Origin: Inhella proteolytica
Lineage (GTDB): Bacteria > Pseudomonadota > Gammaproteobacteria > Burkholderiales > Burkholderiaceae_C
DNA length: 64,000 nucleotides
Direction: 5' to 3'
Assembly (NCBI RefSeq): GCF_016093275.1
Contig: NZ_JAEDAK010000011.1
Location: 1-64,000, forward strand
In this document: positions 17,737-26,792 of the stretch, one piece after another
Layout: each line of letters begins with the position of its first letter
How positions within the stretch are numbered: position 1 is the first letter of the stretch
The notes under the pieces: model-generated
Told to the model about the DNA's origin: nothing
Database searches by the model: none
What the model saw: only the letters and a program-made list of their open reading frames with translations
Translations under genes and position numbers: made by a program

Positions 17737-18210
17737 ATGCACACCCCTCCCGAACTGCTGCGCGCCGCCGCCATTGCGGCAATGCCGGCCCAGACCAAGA
17801 CGCATCTGCTGAACCCCAACGCGGTGCGCAGCGCCAAGGCGCTGGGCGCGGCCACCGGCTTGAAGCACCTTGGCATCCACCTGATGACGGTGCAGCCCGG
17901 CCATGCGGCCACCGAGTACCACCGCCACCACTACGAGGAGCAGTGCTTCTACGTGCTGGCCGGCCAGGGCGAGGTGTGGATCGACGAGCAGCCCTATGCC
18001 GTGGGCGTGGGGGATTTCGTCGGCCTGCCGGCGCGGGGCGCGGCCCACACGCTGCTGAACACCGGCAGCGAACCGCTGGTCTTCCTGGCCGCCCGCCAGA
18101 TGCTGGCCCAGGACGTGTGCGACTACCCGCGCCAGCGCCAGCGCCTCTACATGGATGGCGACGAGGAGGTGCTGGTGGCGTACGAGCAGATCCGCCCCGC
18201 ACCCGGCTGA
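17737..18210 (+). CDS. Cupin-domain protein
   Basis: The product has 157 aa. A conserved cupin barrel is seen with YHRHHYEEQCFYVLAGQGEV (motif 1, His/Glu metal ligands) and GDFVGLPARGAAHTLLNTGS (motif 2). A C-terminal extension follows (QMLAQDVCDYPRQRQRLY). Proteins of this length and layout are often metal-dependent sugar or small-molecule enzymes, or binding proteins, of unknown substrate. The start MHTPPELL is preferred over an upstream ATG because the cupin fold begins soon after. Confidence 0.85.
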   Translation: MHTPPELLRAAAIAAMPAQTKTHLLNPNAVRSAKALGAATGLKHLGIHLMTVQPGHAATEYHRHHYEEQCFYVLAGQGEVWIDEQPYAVGVGDFVGLPARGAAHTLLNTGSEPLVFLAARQMLAQDVCDYPRQRQRLYMDGDEEVLVAYEQIRPAPG

Positions 18211-18269
18211 GCGGCGCGCGGGCGCCGAGAATGCGCGCGCGCCGGGCCGCTTCCCGCGCTGCCCTGCCC

Positions 18270-19190
18270 ATGAACGTTCCGCCGCGCCGCCTCCTTCTTG
18301 CCGCCCTGGCCTGCCTGGCCCTGGGCCTGCCCGGCGCCGTGCGGGCCGACCCGCTGCGCATCCTCTGGGTGGTGACGCACAGCCCGCCGATGTTCAGCCT
18401 GGAAAACGGCCGCGCGCCCCAGCGGCCCGAGCAGCTGGGCCAGGGCGAGCTGGACGGCATGCTGCGCCTGCTGACGCAGCGCATGCCGCAGTACCGGCAC
18501 GAGTTCGTGGTGGCCGAGTACCCGCGCCTGGAGGCGCTGGCGCGCCAGGGCGAGCCGGTGTGCTCGAACCTGCTGCTGCGCACCCCCGAGCGCCTCAGCT
18601 GGCTCCACTTCACGCACACCCATGTGCCGCTGCAGGCGCGCCAGATCCACTTCGTCACCCGCGCCGAGCTGCTGCCGCGCCTGGGCCTGAAGTCCGGTGC
18701 GGTGGTGGACCTGGCGGCGCTGCTGGCACGGCCCGAGCTCAGGGGCCTGCTGGAGCGTCACCGCTCCTACGGCAAGGAAGTGGATGCGCTGCTGCAGCGC
18801 CACGGTCAGGACCTGCTGGCGCGGGCCATGCCGCGGCGCGGCACCAATTTGCTGCGCATGCTCAGCGCCGGCCGCATGGACTTCACGCTCGACTACGGCG
18901 TGACGGTGGCCGCCTACAACCGCAACGAGACGCCGCAGACGCCGCTGGTGGCCCTGCCGCTGAGCGGCGCACCCCCCACCACGGCGCGCGCCACCCTGGC
19001 CTGCGTGCGCAATGCCGAGGGGCGCGAGCGCATCGCGGCGGTGGACGCCGCCGTGCGCCGCCTGGCCGCCGAGCAGCCGCGCGAGGCCTGGATGCGCAGC
19101 TGGCTGGGCCACGCCCCCGAGGGCTCGGACCGCGAACGCCTGGAACGCTACTTCGACGAGCGCGCGCGCGGCGGGCCGCAGATCGACTGA
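18270..19190 (+). CDS. Solitary periplasmic SBP_bac_3-like protein (TIGR02285-type)
   Basis: The protein has 306 aa with a signal peptide (cleavage near AVRA-DP). The mature part resembles family 3 solute-binding proteins: RILWVVTHSPPMFSLENG, QLGQGELDGMLRLLTQRMPQ and TPERLSWLHFTHTHVPL. It matches my recollection of the TIGR02285 family. No ABC permease or ATPase is nearby. A close paralogue lies at 37047 with the same order of motifs (HDMPPVFS, GELDGLQRLL, RTPERLSWLYFTPTH). The ligand is unknown. Confidence 0.8.
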   Translation: MNVPPRRLLLAALACLALGLPGAVRADPLRILWVVTHSPPMFSLENGRAPQRPEQLGQGELDGMLRLLTQRMPQYRHEFVVAEYPRLEALARQGEPVCSNLLLRTPERLSWLHFTHTHVPLQARQIHFVTRAELLPRLGLKSGAVVDLAALLARPELRGLLERHRSYGKEVDALLQRHGQDLLARAMPRRGTNLLRMLSAGRMDFTLDYGVTVAAYNRNETPQTPLVALPLSGAPPTTARATLACVRNAEGRERIAAVDAAVRRLAAEQPREAWMRSWLGHAPEGSDRERLERYFDERARGGPQID

Positions 19191-19207
19191 GGCTGCGACG
19201 CGGCGCC

Positions 19208-20098
19208 TCAGTGCGCCAGCTCGGCGCCGGCCCCCAGCGGCAGCAGGCGCGGCGCCGCACCGCGTTCCAGCACCACCAGATGGTTGCGCGGCACCGCGGC
19301 CCAGGCACGCGCGGGCGTCAGGCGCTCGGACGAGACGATGCTCGCCGGCTCGCGCTCTTCCTGCGCGCGCTGGCCGAATTCCTGCGCCGTGGTCTCGTAC
19401 AGCTGGCCCTGCAGCACGTAGAGCGAATCGCCTTCGCTCGCGGGGTCGGTGGTGAAACGGCTCACCACCGCCTGCTGGCCGTTGGACACCGCCAGGTTCA
19501 GGTAGTGCGGCGCCTGCACGCCGGCCGCCTGGCTGGCGGCCAGCACGCGCTGCAGCGTGGCGGCCAGGCGCTCGGCCAGGCGCAGCGCGGGGTCGGGCGC
19601 ACGCTCGTCGGCCTTCTCATGGCGCAGCAGCTGGTCCACGAAGACGGCGAACACATGTTCGGTATCGGTGCTGCCGCGCACCCGATTGAAGGCCTCGTCG
19701 CACAGCGGTTCGAGCAGGCGGCGGCGCAGGCGGGTGAACTCGTTCAGGTAGCCGTTGTGCATCAACAGGTGGCGGCGCCAGGCAAAGGGGTGGCAGTTCG
19801 CCAGGTCCACCCCGAAGCCCGGCGTGGCAGCGCGCACATGGGCCAGCACGCAGGGCGAGGCCACCACGCGCGAGAGCTCGCGCAGATTGCGGTCGCTCCA
19901 GGCCGGCGTGACCGAATGGAACACCGCGGGCTCGCGCGACAGGCGCGGCGCGTACCAGCCCACGCCGAAGCCGTCGCCGTTCAACGGCTCGCGCCGCTCC
20001 TTCGAGCGCACGCTCTGGTGGATGAGCGAATGCTCGGGCTCGATCAGCAGCTTGCTGAGCCGGATGGAAGGGCCGAGGTAAAGCGTGAAGCGGCACAT
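19208..20098 (-). CDS. Class II glutamine amidotransferase (YafJ/EgtC-like)
   Basis: The product has 296 aa. The nucleophile is Cys2 directly after the initiator Met (MCRFTLYLGP). NGDGFGVGWYAPRL, LAHVRAATPGFGVDLANCHP and LLMHNGYLNEF are the glutaminase motifs of the class II (Ntn) fold. E. coli YafJ and EgtC of ergothioneine synthesis are related. EgtC would be interesting next to a selenoneine gene elsewhere in the window, but the ergothioneine genes are not seen, so a generic YafJ-like role is the safer call. Confidence 0.88.
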   Translation of the reverse strand: MCRFTLYLGPSIRLSKLLIEPEHSLIHQSVRSKERREPLNGDGFGVGWYAPRLSREPAVFHSVTPAWSDRNLRELSRVVASPCVLAHVRAATPGFGVDLANCHPFAWRRHLLMHNGYLNEFTRLRRRLLEPLCDEAFNRVRGSTDTEHVFAVFVDQLLRHEKADERAPDPALRLAERLAATLQRVLAASQAAGVQAPHYLNLAVSNGQQAVVSRFTTDPASEGDSLYVLQGQLYETTAQEFGQRAQEEREPASIVSSERLTPARAWAAVPRNHLVVLERGAAPRLLPLGAGAELAH

Positions 20099-20162
20099 GG
20101 CGGGGCATCCGATTGCCAGGGCCGCAGCGTAGCGCTGCGCACACGGCTCGCGCGCCGGGCAT

Positions 20163-21557
20163 TCAGGCCGGTGGCCGGGGCGGCGCCAGCCGGGCCCAGG
20201 CCACGGCCAGCGCCAGCAGCAGCAGGCCGCTGGCCAGCACAAAGCTGTGGCGCAGCGCCGCCGCCACCTCGGCCGGCCCGGCCCGGCCCAGGCCGCCAGA
20301 CGGCAGGGCCTGCACGAACACCGCGCCCATCAGCGCCGCGCCGCTGACCAGGCCCAGATTGCGCGCCAGGTTCAAGAGCCCCGACACCAGCCCGCGCTGC
20401 ATCGGCGCCACCCCCGCCAGCAGCGCGCTGGGCGTGGCCGCCTGGAACAGCGCGTAGCTGCTCGTCAGCGCCACCAGCGGGCCCAGGTAGCCGGCCAGGC
20501 CCCAGGCCAGCGGCGCCAGCGCCAGGCCGGTGCTGGCCAGCAGCATGCCCAGCAGCCCCAGGCGTCCCACGGCGGCGCTGCCCCAGCGGTCCACCGCGCG
20601 GCCGGCCGGCCAGCCCACCAGGGCCACGCAGGCCGGGCCCACGGCCATGGCCAGGCCCAGGCCGGCAGCATCCAGGCCCAGGCTGTGCACCAGGTGGAAG
20701 GGGCCGAGCACCAGCGTCGTCATCAGCACCACCGCCACCAGCGCCGTGGCCAGCAGCTGGGCGCGCAGACGCGGTGCGCGCAGCTGCGCCAAGTTCACCA
20801 GCGGTGCCGCCACGCGGCGCTGCGCCCACACGAACAGCGCCAGCCCCAGGGCCGCCAATCCGAGCAACGGGCCGCGCAGGCCCCAGGCGGCGCCTTGGGT
20901 CAGCGCCAGCGCGTAGGCGGCCAGCGTCAGGGCCAGCAGCAGCGCACCCAGCGCATCGAAGCGCTCGGCCGTGCGCGCCGGCCCATCGGCCGGCAGAAAG
21001 CGTACGGCCAAGCCAAGGGCCAGCAGCGCCAGCGGCAGCTGCAGCAGGAAGAGCGCGCGCCAACCCAGGCCGGCCAGCAGCAGCCCGCCGAGTGCGGGCC
21101 CGAGCGCGGTGCCAAAGGCCGAGAGCGTGGCCATCAAGCCCATGGCCTGGCCGCTGCGCTGGGCCGGCACGGCGGCCGCCACCAGGGCCAGGCCCAAGGC
21201 CATCATGCCGGCCGCGCCGGCGCCCTGCAGCGCCCGCGCCGCCACCAGGCTCCACAAGCCCGGCGCGGCCGCGGCCAGGCCCGAGCCCAGGCCGAACAGC
21301 GCGATGCTGGCGAGCAGCAGCCGGCGCCGCCCCAACAGATCACCGAGCCGCCCGGCGCTGACCACCAGCGTGGTGCTGGCCAGCAGATGGGCCAGCACCA
21401 CCCACTGCACGCTCTCGAAGCGGCTGCCGAAGGCCTGCACCAGCGTGGGCAGGGCGACGTTGGCAATGCTGGTGCCGAGCGCCGGCAGCAGGGCACACAG
21501 GGCGAGTGCAGCGAGCGCCGAGCGGCCCGCGGCAGCGGGGCTTGGGGGGTGGGTCAT
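20163..21557 (-). CDS. MFS drug-efflux-type transporter (DHA2-like)
   Basis: The protein has 464 aa with about 14 hydrophobic segments. Early motifs are ALGTSIANVALPTLVQAFGS, VQWVVLAHLLASTTLVVSAG and RLGDLLGRRRLLLASIALFG (MFS motif A). These match the DHA2/EmrB class of proton-driven exporters. The ATG ending at 21557 is favoured over one twelve codons upstream. It is divergent from a LysR regulator gene, which probably controls it. The substrate is unknown. Confidence 0.88.
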   Translation of the reverse strand: MTHPPSPAAAGRSALAALALCALLPALGTSIANVALPTLVQAFGSRFESVQWVVLAHLLASTTLVVSAGRLGDLLGRRRLLLASIALFGLGSGLAAAAPGLWSLVAARALQGAGAAGMMALGLALVAAAVPAQRSGQAMGLMATLSAFGTALGPALGGLLLAGLGWRALFLLQLPLALLALGLAVRFLPADGPARTAERFDALGALLLALTLAAYALALTQGAAWGLRGPLLGLAALGLALFVWAQRRVAAPLVNLAQLRAPRLRAQLLATALVAVVLMTTLVLGPFHLVHSLGLDAAGLGLAMAVGPACVALVGWPAGRAVDRWGSAAVGRLGLLGMLLASTGLALAPLAWGLAGYLGPLVALTSSYALFQAATPSALLAGVAPMQRGLVSGLLNLARNLGLVSGAALMGAVFVQALPSGGLGRAGPAEVAAALRHSFVLASGLLLLALAVAWARLAPPRPPA

Positions 21558-21657
21558 CAGGGGCTCCAGGGTCTGTTTTGAACCTGGCGCCACGGTAGGC
21601 AGGCCGGTGAGCAGGCGGAAGGCGCATCATCTGCACTTCATCTGTGCACCAGACGCC

Positions 21658-22581
21658 ATGTCACCCCCCGATCTGAACCTGCTGCCGACGCTGGACGCCC
21701 TGCTGGCCGAGGGCAGCGTGGCCGGCGCGGCACGCCGCCTGGGCCTCAGCCCCTCGGCCATGAGCCGCGCGCTGGCGCGCCTGCGCGCCGCCACCGGCGA
21801 CCCCCTGCTGGTGCGCGCCGGCCGCGGCCTGGTGCCCTCGCCGCGCGCGGTCGAATTGCGCGAGCGCATCGGCAGCCTGGTGCAGGAGGCCGAAGCCATG
21901 CTGCGCCCGGCGCGCCGGCTGCGCCTCAAGCAGCTGCAGCGCCGCTTCACGCTGCGCAGCCGCGAGGGCTTCGTGGAGAACTTCGGCGCGCGCCTGCTGC
22001 AACGCGTGGCCGCCGAGGCCCCGGGCGTGCAGCTGCACTTCCTGCCCAAGCTGGACAAGGACAGCGCACCGCTGCGCGACGGCCGGGTGGCCCTGGAGAC
22101 CGGCGTGGTGGCCGCCGACAGCGGCCCCGAGCTGCGCACCCAGGCCCTGTTCCGCGACCGCCTGGTGGGCGTGGTGCGGCCTGGCCATCCCCTCAGCCGC
22201 GGCCGCGTCACGGCCGAGCAACTGGCCGCCGCCCGCCACGTGGCCGTGGCCTTGCAGGGCAGCGGGCCGGAGGCCATCGACACCGCACTGGCCGCCCTGG
22301 GCCTGCAGCGCGAGCAGGCCGCCACGGTCGGCGGCTTCGCCGCCGCCCTGGCCCTGGTGCGCGACGCCGAGCTGGTGGCCTGCGTGCCCGAACGCCACAC
22401 CGGCAGCCTGCGCGCCGGCCTGCACAGCTTCGCGCTGCCGGCCGAGCTGCAGATCGGCGCGCTGACGATCTCGCTGCTCTGGCATCCGCGCTGGGACGGC
22501 GATGCGGCGCACCGCTGGTTGCGGGGGTGTGTGCAGGAGGTCTGCGGTGATTCGGAGCAGGGCTGCACCCACCGTGGTTGA
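21658..22581 (+). CDS. LysR-family transcriptional regulator
   Basis: The product has 307 aa. The N-terminal helix-turn-helix is LLPTLDALLAEGSVAGAARR, then LGLSPSAMSRALARLRAATG. A substrate-binding-like effector domain follows from about residue 90. The closest pattern is the NodD/LeuO-like branch that starts with DLNLL. It is transcribed away from the MFS exporter gene across 100 bases, where TGCAC and GTGCA flank TTCATCT, a plausible LysR site. Control of the exporter is inferred from the divergent arrangement. Confidence 0.9.
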   Translation: MSPPDLNLLPTLDALLAEGSVAGAARRLGLSPSAMSRALARLRAATGDPLLVRAGRGLVPSPRAVELRERIGSLVQEAEAMLRPARRLRLKQLQRRFTLRSREGFVENFGARLLQRVAAEAPGVQLHFLPKLDKDSAPLRDGRVALETGVVAADSGPELRTQALFRDRLVGVVRPGHPLSRGRVTAEQLAAARHVAVALQGSGPEAIDTALAALGLQREQAATVGGFAAALALVRDAELVACVPERHTGSLRAGLHSFALPAELQIGALTISLLWHPRWDGDAAHRWLRGCVQEVCGDSEQGCTHRG

Positions 22582-22611
22582 GGCCTGCGGGACAGCCCTC
22601 GGGGGCTTCAC

Positions 22612-22733
22612 CCCCACCCCAGCCAGTCCGCTTGCAAGCGGACTGTCCTTCGCCCGGGGTCGCAGGGCCCGCAGTGGGCCCTGCTCGCTCCGGGCTCAGC
22701 CCCTCCCCGCATTTCTTTGCTGCGCCAAAGAAA
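22612..22733 (+). repeat. Left arm of the 122-bp perfect inverted repeat (element A)
   Basis: Every base of this arm is matched by the reverse complement of 23216-23337. A 122-bp perfect match within 730 bp implies recent duplication or gene conversion, or selection for the paired structure. Outside the arm, similarity continues weakly on the left (a CTTCA with flanking G and C runs). Confidence 0.93.
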
Positions 22734-23215
22734 AGGGGGAAAAAGAAAAGCGCTGAATGCGCGCACGCCGCCTAGGGCGGCGCGCGATTGCACGTCCGGT
22801 TCACATGGCTCCCACACCCCTCCTGGGACTGCGAAAACCTGCCCGCTAAGCTGGCCGGAGTACCGGCCGACTAGACCACCGCAAACCATTGCGGGCTTTC
22901 TGCGATGAATGGACCCCCAACGAGCAACTGGGTACCCCAGGGCGCTGGTTGGGGGTCTGTTCTTCGGAGCGCCGAGGGTGATGGTCTGCGGTGCCCGGGA
23001 CGACCGGTACCCCGGGCGCCTTCGTCGTCCTGACCGTCGAAGTCAGATGAGGGCTCCTCTCAGTGTGAGCCCAAGCACCGCCATCACAGTTCGCCCCTAG
23101 GGCTGAGCGCGGAGCGAGGTGAGTCCCAATGGACTCACCGACCCCGCCGCGAAGGCCCGAGCCCGTCTCGCGGGCGAGGGCGACTGTGTGGGTTGGCGCC
23201 TTTCTTTGCCCCGCG

Positions 23216-23337
23216 TTTCTTTGGCGCAGCAAAGAAATGCGGGGAGGGGCTGAGCCCGGAGCGAGCAGGGCCCACTGCGGGCCCTGCGACCCCGGGCGAA
23301 GGACAGTCCGCTTGCAAGCGGACTGGCTGGGGTGGGG
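23216..23337 (-). repeat. Right arm of the 122-bp perfect inverted repeat (element A)
   Basis: This is the exact reverse complement of 22612-22733. It ends 61 bases before the stop codon of the DUF748 gene on the minus strand, so it would be transcribed in that gene's 3' untranslated region and could fold with the left arm or into its own hairpins. Confidence 0.93.
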
Positions 23338-23398
23338 TTGAAGACCCCACGGGCTCTCACAATCAGCGCTCGACACGCTTCAGGGCGCCGTCACCCCC

Positions 23399-26300
23399 TC
23401 ACTGCTTCGGCAGCACCTCTACCTGCAAAGGCAGCTCAAGCGCATCACCCGGCAGCGCCGCCGGAGCTTCCACCCGCAGGCGCTGCAGGCCCTGGGCGCG
23501 CAGCCAATCCGCCATGGCAGCGGCACGTGCCTGGCCCAGCTGTTCCAGCGCCTGCGGGGCCAGCGGTTCGGCGGCCAGCAGGCGTTGCCAGAGCAGCTCG
23601 GGCAGGGGCCGGCCGGCCAGTTCGGTGCGTTCGGCCTCGCTGAGCGGCGCCGGCGCGCGGCCCAGCGCGGCCTGGGCGCGGGCCAGCAGGCGCTGGGCCA
23701 TGTTGGGGGGCGGTGCGGGCTGGGCCAGCGCGTGGCGTTCTTCCAGGCGCTCCAGTTCGGCGGCGCTGAAGCGTCGCGCGTAGAGCTGGCGCAGGGCCTT
23801 GGCGGATTGGGCGGGCAGCAGCAGCGCGTCCTCGGCTTCGAGCCGGTGACCCTCGATCTGCGCCAGCTCCTCGCGCAGCTGGCGGGCCTTGAGTACCGGG
23901 GCGTCGCGCTCGGGCGTGTAGCCGGCGCTCAGGCGCAGCTGCAGGCCGGGGCGCTTGGCCAGGGCCTGGGCCAGCTGCTGCAGCTTCTCGCGCTCGGGCG
24001 GGGCCAGCTGGGCGCTGCCGGCGGGGAAGCCGATGCGGTCGCTCAGTTCCTTGTCACCGCCGAACAGCGCACCCAGCGCGCGGAAGGGCGCGCTGACGAT
24101 CTTGCCCAGCACATTGGTGATGACCTTCCAGATCAGGCCGCCGTAGCTGAACTTGGGTTCGTCCAGGCTGCCGCTGACGGGCAGGCCGAGGTCGATGCGG
24201 CCCTCGCTGTCTTCCAGCAGCGCGATCGCCAGGTCCAGCGGCAGGGAGGTGGCGCTGGGGCTCTCGATGCGCTCGCCCAGCACCAGGCTTTGCATGACGA
24301 TGCGGTTGTGGCCCTGCAGCTGGCGCGCACGCAGCTGGTAGTCGAGGTCCAGGTCGAGCTTGCCCGAGGCGATGCGGCGGCCGGCGAAGGTGGCGGTGTA
24401 GGGCGTCAGCCGTGTCATCTCGATGTTGCGGAAGCGCAGCTGCAGGTCGCTGAAGCCGGTCGGGTCCAGGGCCTGCAGGCGGCCGCTGGCTTGGGCCTGG
24501 CCGTAGTCGTCCACCTGGCCGTCGAAGCGCAGCTCGGCCGGGCCGCTGCCGGGCGCGCTGTCCAGGCCGGCCAGCTCGCCCTCGCCCTGGTGGATGCGCA
24601 CCGCAAAGGGCAGGGCCAGCGAAAGGTCGGCGAAATCGACGCGGGCCTCGCGCAGGCGCAGGTGCTGCAGGCGCAGGCGGGGCGGCGGGGTGCTGGCCGT
24701 TGTGCTGGCGGCGGCGCCCGTTGCGGCGGACGGCGGCGTCTGCCACAGCCCGTCCCAGTTGACGTTCTTCTGCGCGTCGATCAGCAGCTTGGCCTGCAGG
24801 CCGTCGATCTGCAGCCGGCCCAGGTCCAGCAGGGTGGGCGAGAGGCGCAGGCGCGGCGCTTGCAGGCGGCGCCAGGCCAGGAAGGGTTCGTTCAGCACGC
24901 CGGGCTCGTCCACGCGCAGCGCGGCCAGCGTGGCCTGGCCGGCGAACTGCCAGGCCGGGGCCTGCCGCAGCCGGCCCTGTGCATCGAAGCGGCCGCCCGT
25001 CAGACGCAGCGGCGTGTAGGCGGCCAGATAGGGCTGCAGCGGCGCCAGCGCCAGCTGCTGCAGGCCGAGCTGCAGATCCAGCTGCGGCAGCAATTGGCCT
25101 TGCGCGCGCAGCCGACCGCCGCTGGCCAGCTCGGCCTCGGCCTGCAGCTGCAGCGCGGCCGCACCCAGGCCTTCCAGGCGCGCCTGCGGCAGGCGCAGCG
25201 TCCAGCGCTGCGGCGGCTGCACACCGGCATCGTCCAGCTGCAGCTGGGCGTCGGCCAGGGTCAGGGGGGCGATGCGGGTCTGCCAGGCCGGGCCTGCTGC
25301 GGGCGGTGCGGCTTCGCGGCGCTGCAGGGCTGCCAGCAGGGGCAGGCCGCCGCTGGCATCGCGCTGCAGCTGCAGCGCCGCGCCCTGCAGCCGGATCGGG
25401 CCGAGCTCCAGCTGCCGCGCTGCCAGGTCCAGGGTGCCGCCGCTCAGCTGGGCCTGCGGCAGGCGCAGCCAATCGCCCCCGCGCAGGCCCTGGGTCTGCA
25501 GCTGCAGGCCTTGCAGCTTCAGCGCGGGGGCCTCCGTGCCGCCCCAGGCGGCCTCGGCAGCGAGCTGCAGGTTCAGGGCGTCCAGCTCGACGCGCTGTGG
25601 CTGTTGGAAGCCGGCTTCATCGAGGCGCAGGGCCAGGCCCTGCAGATCGAGCGCGCCGAGCGCGAGCTGCCAGCGTGGGCCGGGGGGCTGCTCAGCCGCG
25701 GCGGCGGCGGGCAGCCAGGCCTCCACATCGAAGCGCCCCGCGGCATCGCGCGCCAGCTGCAGATTGCCGCCCTGCAGGCGCAGCGCAGCGAGCTGCAGGC
25801 GGCGTTGGCGCAGGTCCAGGCGGCCGCCTTCCAGCAGCAGGCGCGGCAGCTGCACGGCGGGTTCGGCCGCCTGCAGGCCTTGCAGGCGCAGGCCGTCAAG
25901 CTGCAGGCGCAGATCGTCCACCTGCAGCTGCGGCGCCTGGCCGGGGTCGCTCTGGGCCTCGTAGCGCAGGCTCAAGGCCATCTGCCCGCCGGGCGGCTGC
26001 ACGGCCAGTGGCGGGTTGGGCATCAGGGCCCAGAGCTTGGCCAGCTGCAGGCCGTCGAGCTGGATCTGGCCCTGGGCGCGCAGCGGCTGCAGGCCGAACT
26101 CGCCGCGCCAGCGCAGCTCGCCACCCAGGCCGGTGCGTGCCACCAGCTGGTGCGCGCCGCGTTCTTCGGGCAGGGTGGAGAGATCGCGCAGCTCCAGCTG
26201 CAGGCGGTCGAGGGTGTCGGTGCGCAGCGCCTGGGCGCGCCGGTCCTCGTAATCGAAGCGCCCCTGCTCGACCTGCAGCAGCGCGATGCGCAGGCGCGGG

Positions 26301-26737
26301 GGCGTGGCATCGGGCGCGGCGGGCTGCGCCTGCAGCGCCGCCAGCAGCGCGCCCCAGTTGCTGCGCCCCTGCGGCAGCAGCTGCAGGCGCAGCTGCGGGC
26401 CCTCCAGGCGCAGCAGGTCCAACGCGGTGGCGCGGTGGCGCAGCGCGCCCAGCAGGTTGATGTCCAGGCGCACCCGCTGCACCCCGGCCAGACGCTCGCC
26501 CTGCGGACTCTGCAACTGCAGCTGCTCCACTTCGAGCGCAATGCGCCAGGGCGAAAAGCGCGCCGCCTGGAAACGCAGCATGTGCCCGGCCAGCCCCGCC
26601 TCGGCCCGCCCCAGGCCCCAGCGCAGCAGCGGCTCCACCGCCAGCGGCAGGGCGATGAACCAGAGCACCAGCAACAGGCCGAGCAGGGCCAGCAGTGCGC
26701 GCAGAGGGCGGGAGGTGGGGAGCAGGCGGCGCGGCAT
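23399..26737 (-). CDS. DUF748 / AsmA-like large envelope protein
   Basis: The protein has 1112 aa. An N-terminal anchor lies at about residues 13-35 (LRALLALLGLLLVLWFIALP). A very long, Leu/Gln-rich beta-repeat body follows, typical of AsmA/DUF748 proteins, with the motif NWDGLWQTPP and a conserved block near residues 770-880 (LTPYTATFAGRRIASGKLDL, GLPVSGSLDEPKFSYGGLIW). After that comes an OmpA-like stretch (FPAGSAQLAPPEREKLQQLA). AsmA-type proteins span the periplasm and are linked to lipid transport or outer-membrane assembly. It stands alone between repeat elements A and B. Confidence 0.87.
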   Translation of the reverse strand: MPRRLLPTSRPLRALLALLGLLLVLWFIALPLAVEPLLRWGLGRAEAGLAGHMLRFQAARFSPWRIALEVEQLQLQSPQGERLAGVQRVRLDINLLGALRHRATALDLLRLEGPQLRLQLLPQGRSNWGALLAALQAQPAAPDATPPRLRIALLQVEQGRFDYEDRRAQALRTDTLDRLQLELRDLSTLPEERGAHQLVARTGLGGELRWRGEFGLQPLRAQGQIQLDGLQLAKLWALMPNPPLAVQPPGGQMALSLRYEAQSDPGQAPQLQVDDLRLQLDGLRLQGLQAAEPAVQLPRLLLEGGRLDLRQRRLQLAALRLQGGNLQLARDAAGRFDVEAWLPAAAAAEQPPGPRWQLALGALDLQGLALRLDEAGFQQPQRVELDALNLQLAAEAAWGGTEAPALKLQGLQLQTQGLRGGDWLRLPQAQLSGGTLDLAARQLELGPIRLQGAALQLQRDASGGLPLLAALQRREAAPPAAGPAWQTRIAPLTLADAQLQLDDAGVQPPQRWTLRLPQARLEGLGAAALQLQAEAELASGGRLRAQGQLLPQLDLQLGLQQLALAPLQPYLAAYTPLRLTGGRFDAQGRLRQAPAWQFAGQATLAALRVDEPGVLNEPFLAWRRLQAPRLRLSPTLLDLGRLQIDGLQAKLLIDAQKNVNWDGLWQTPPSAATGAAASTTASTPPPRLRLQHLRLREARVDFADLSLALPFAVRIHQGEGELAGLDSAPGSGPAELRFDGQVDDYGQAQASGRLQALDPTGFSDLQLRFRNIEMTRLTPYTATFAGRRIASGKLDLDLDYQLRARQLQGHNRIVMQSLVLGERIESPSATSLPLDLAIALLEDSEGRIDLGLPVSGSLDEPKFSYGGLIWKVITNVLGKIVSAPFRALGALFGGDKELSDRIGFPAGSAQLAPPEREKLQQLAQALAKRPGLQLRLSAGYTPERDAPVLKARQLREELAQIEGHRLEAEDALLLPAQSAKALRQLYARRFSAAELERLEERHALAQPAPPPNMAQRLLARAQAALGRAPAPLSEAERTELAGRPLPELLWQRLLAAEPLAPQALEQLGQARAAAMADWLRAQGLQRLRVEAPAALPGDALELPLQVEVLPKQ

Positions 26738-26792
26738 GGCTTCAGCTTACGGCGGGCAGGACCTCCTCTGGCAATGGAAGTTGGCTGCTCGG

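Larger units (their letters stand above)
22595..23345. repeat. Composite palindromic intergenic element A
   Basis: This stretch without genes lies between the convergent ends of the LysR gene and the DUF748 gene. Two perfect 122-bp inverted arms (22612-22733 and 23216-23337) enclose 482 bases. Each arm contains three hairpins: a 22-bp palindrome (22624-22645, AGTCCGCTTGCAAGCGGACT at its core), CAGGGCCC/GGGCCCTG, and TTTCTTTG/CAAAGAAA. The core has further hairpins, such as GACCCCCAAC/GTTGGGGGTC (22912-22921 and 22948-22957). I find no convincing protein-coding frame. It shares its architecture with elements B, C and D but only short sequence matches. Confidence 0.85.

Noticed and set aside
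19208-20098. EgtC of an ergothioneine pathway, linked to selenoneine
   Set aside because: Only generic class II amidotransferase motifs are seen, with no egtA, egtB, egtD or senA nearby. The link to senB at 821 would be speculation.
22734-23215. Possible integron attC site or small RNA inside element A
   Set aside because: There are several hairpins, but I found no attC core pair, no known RNA signature and no integrase. It is treated as part of the repeat.
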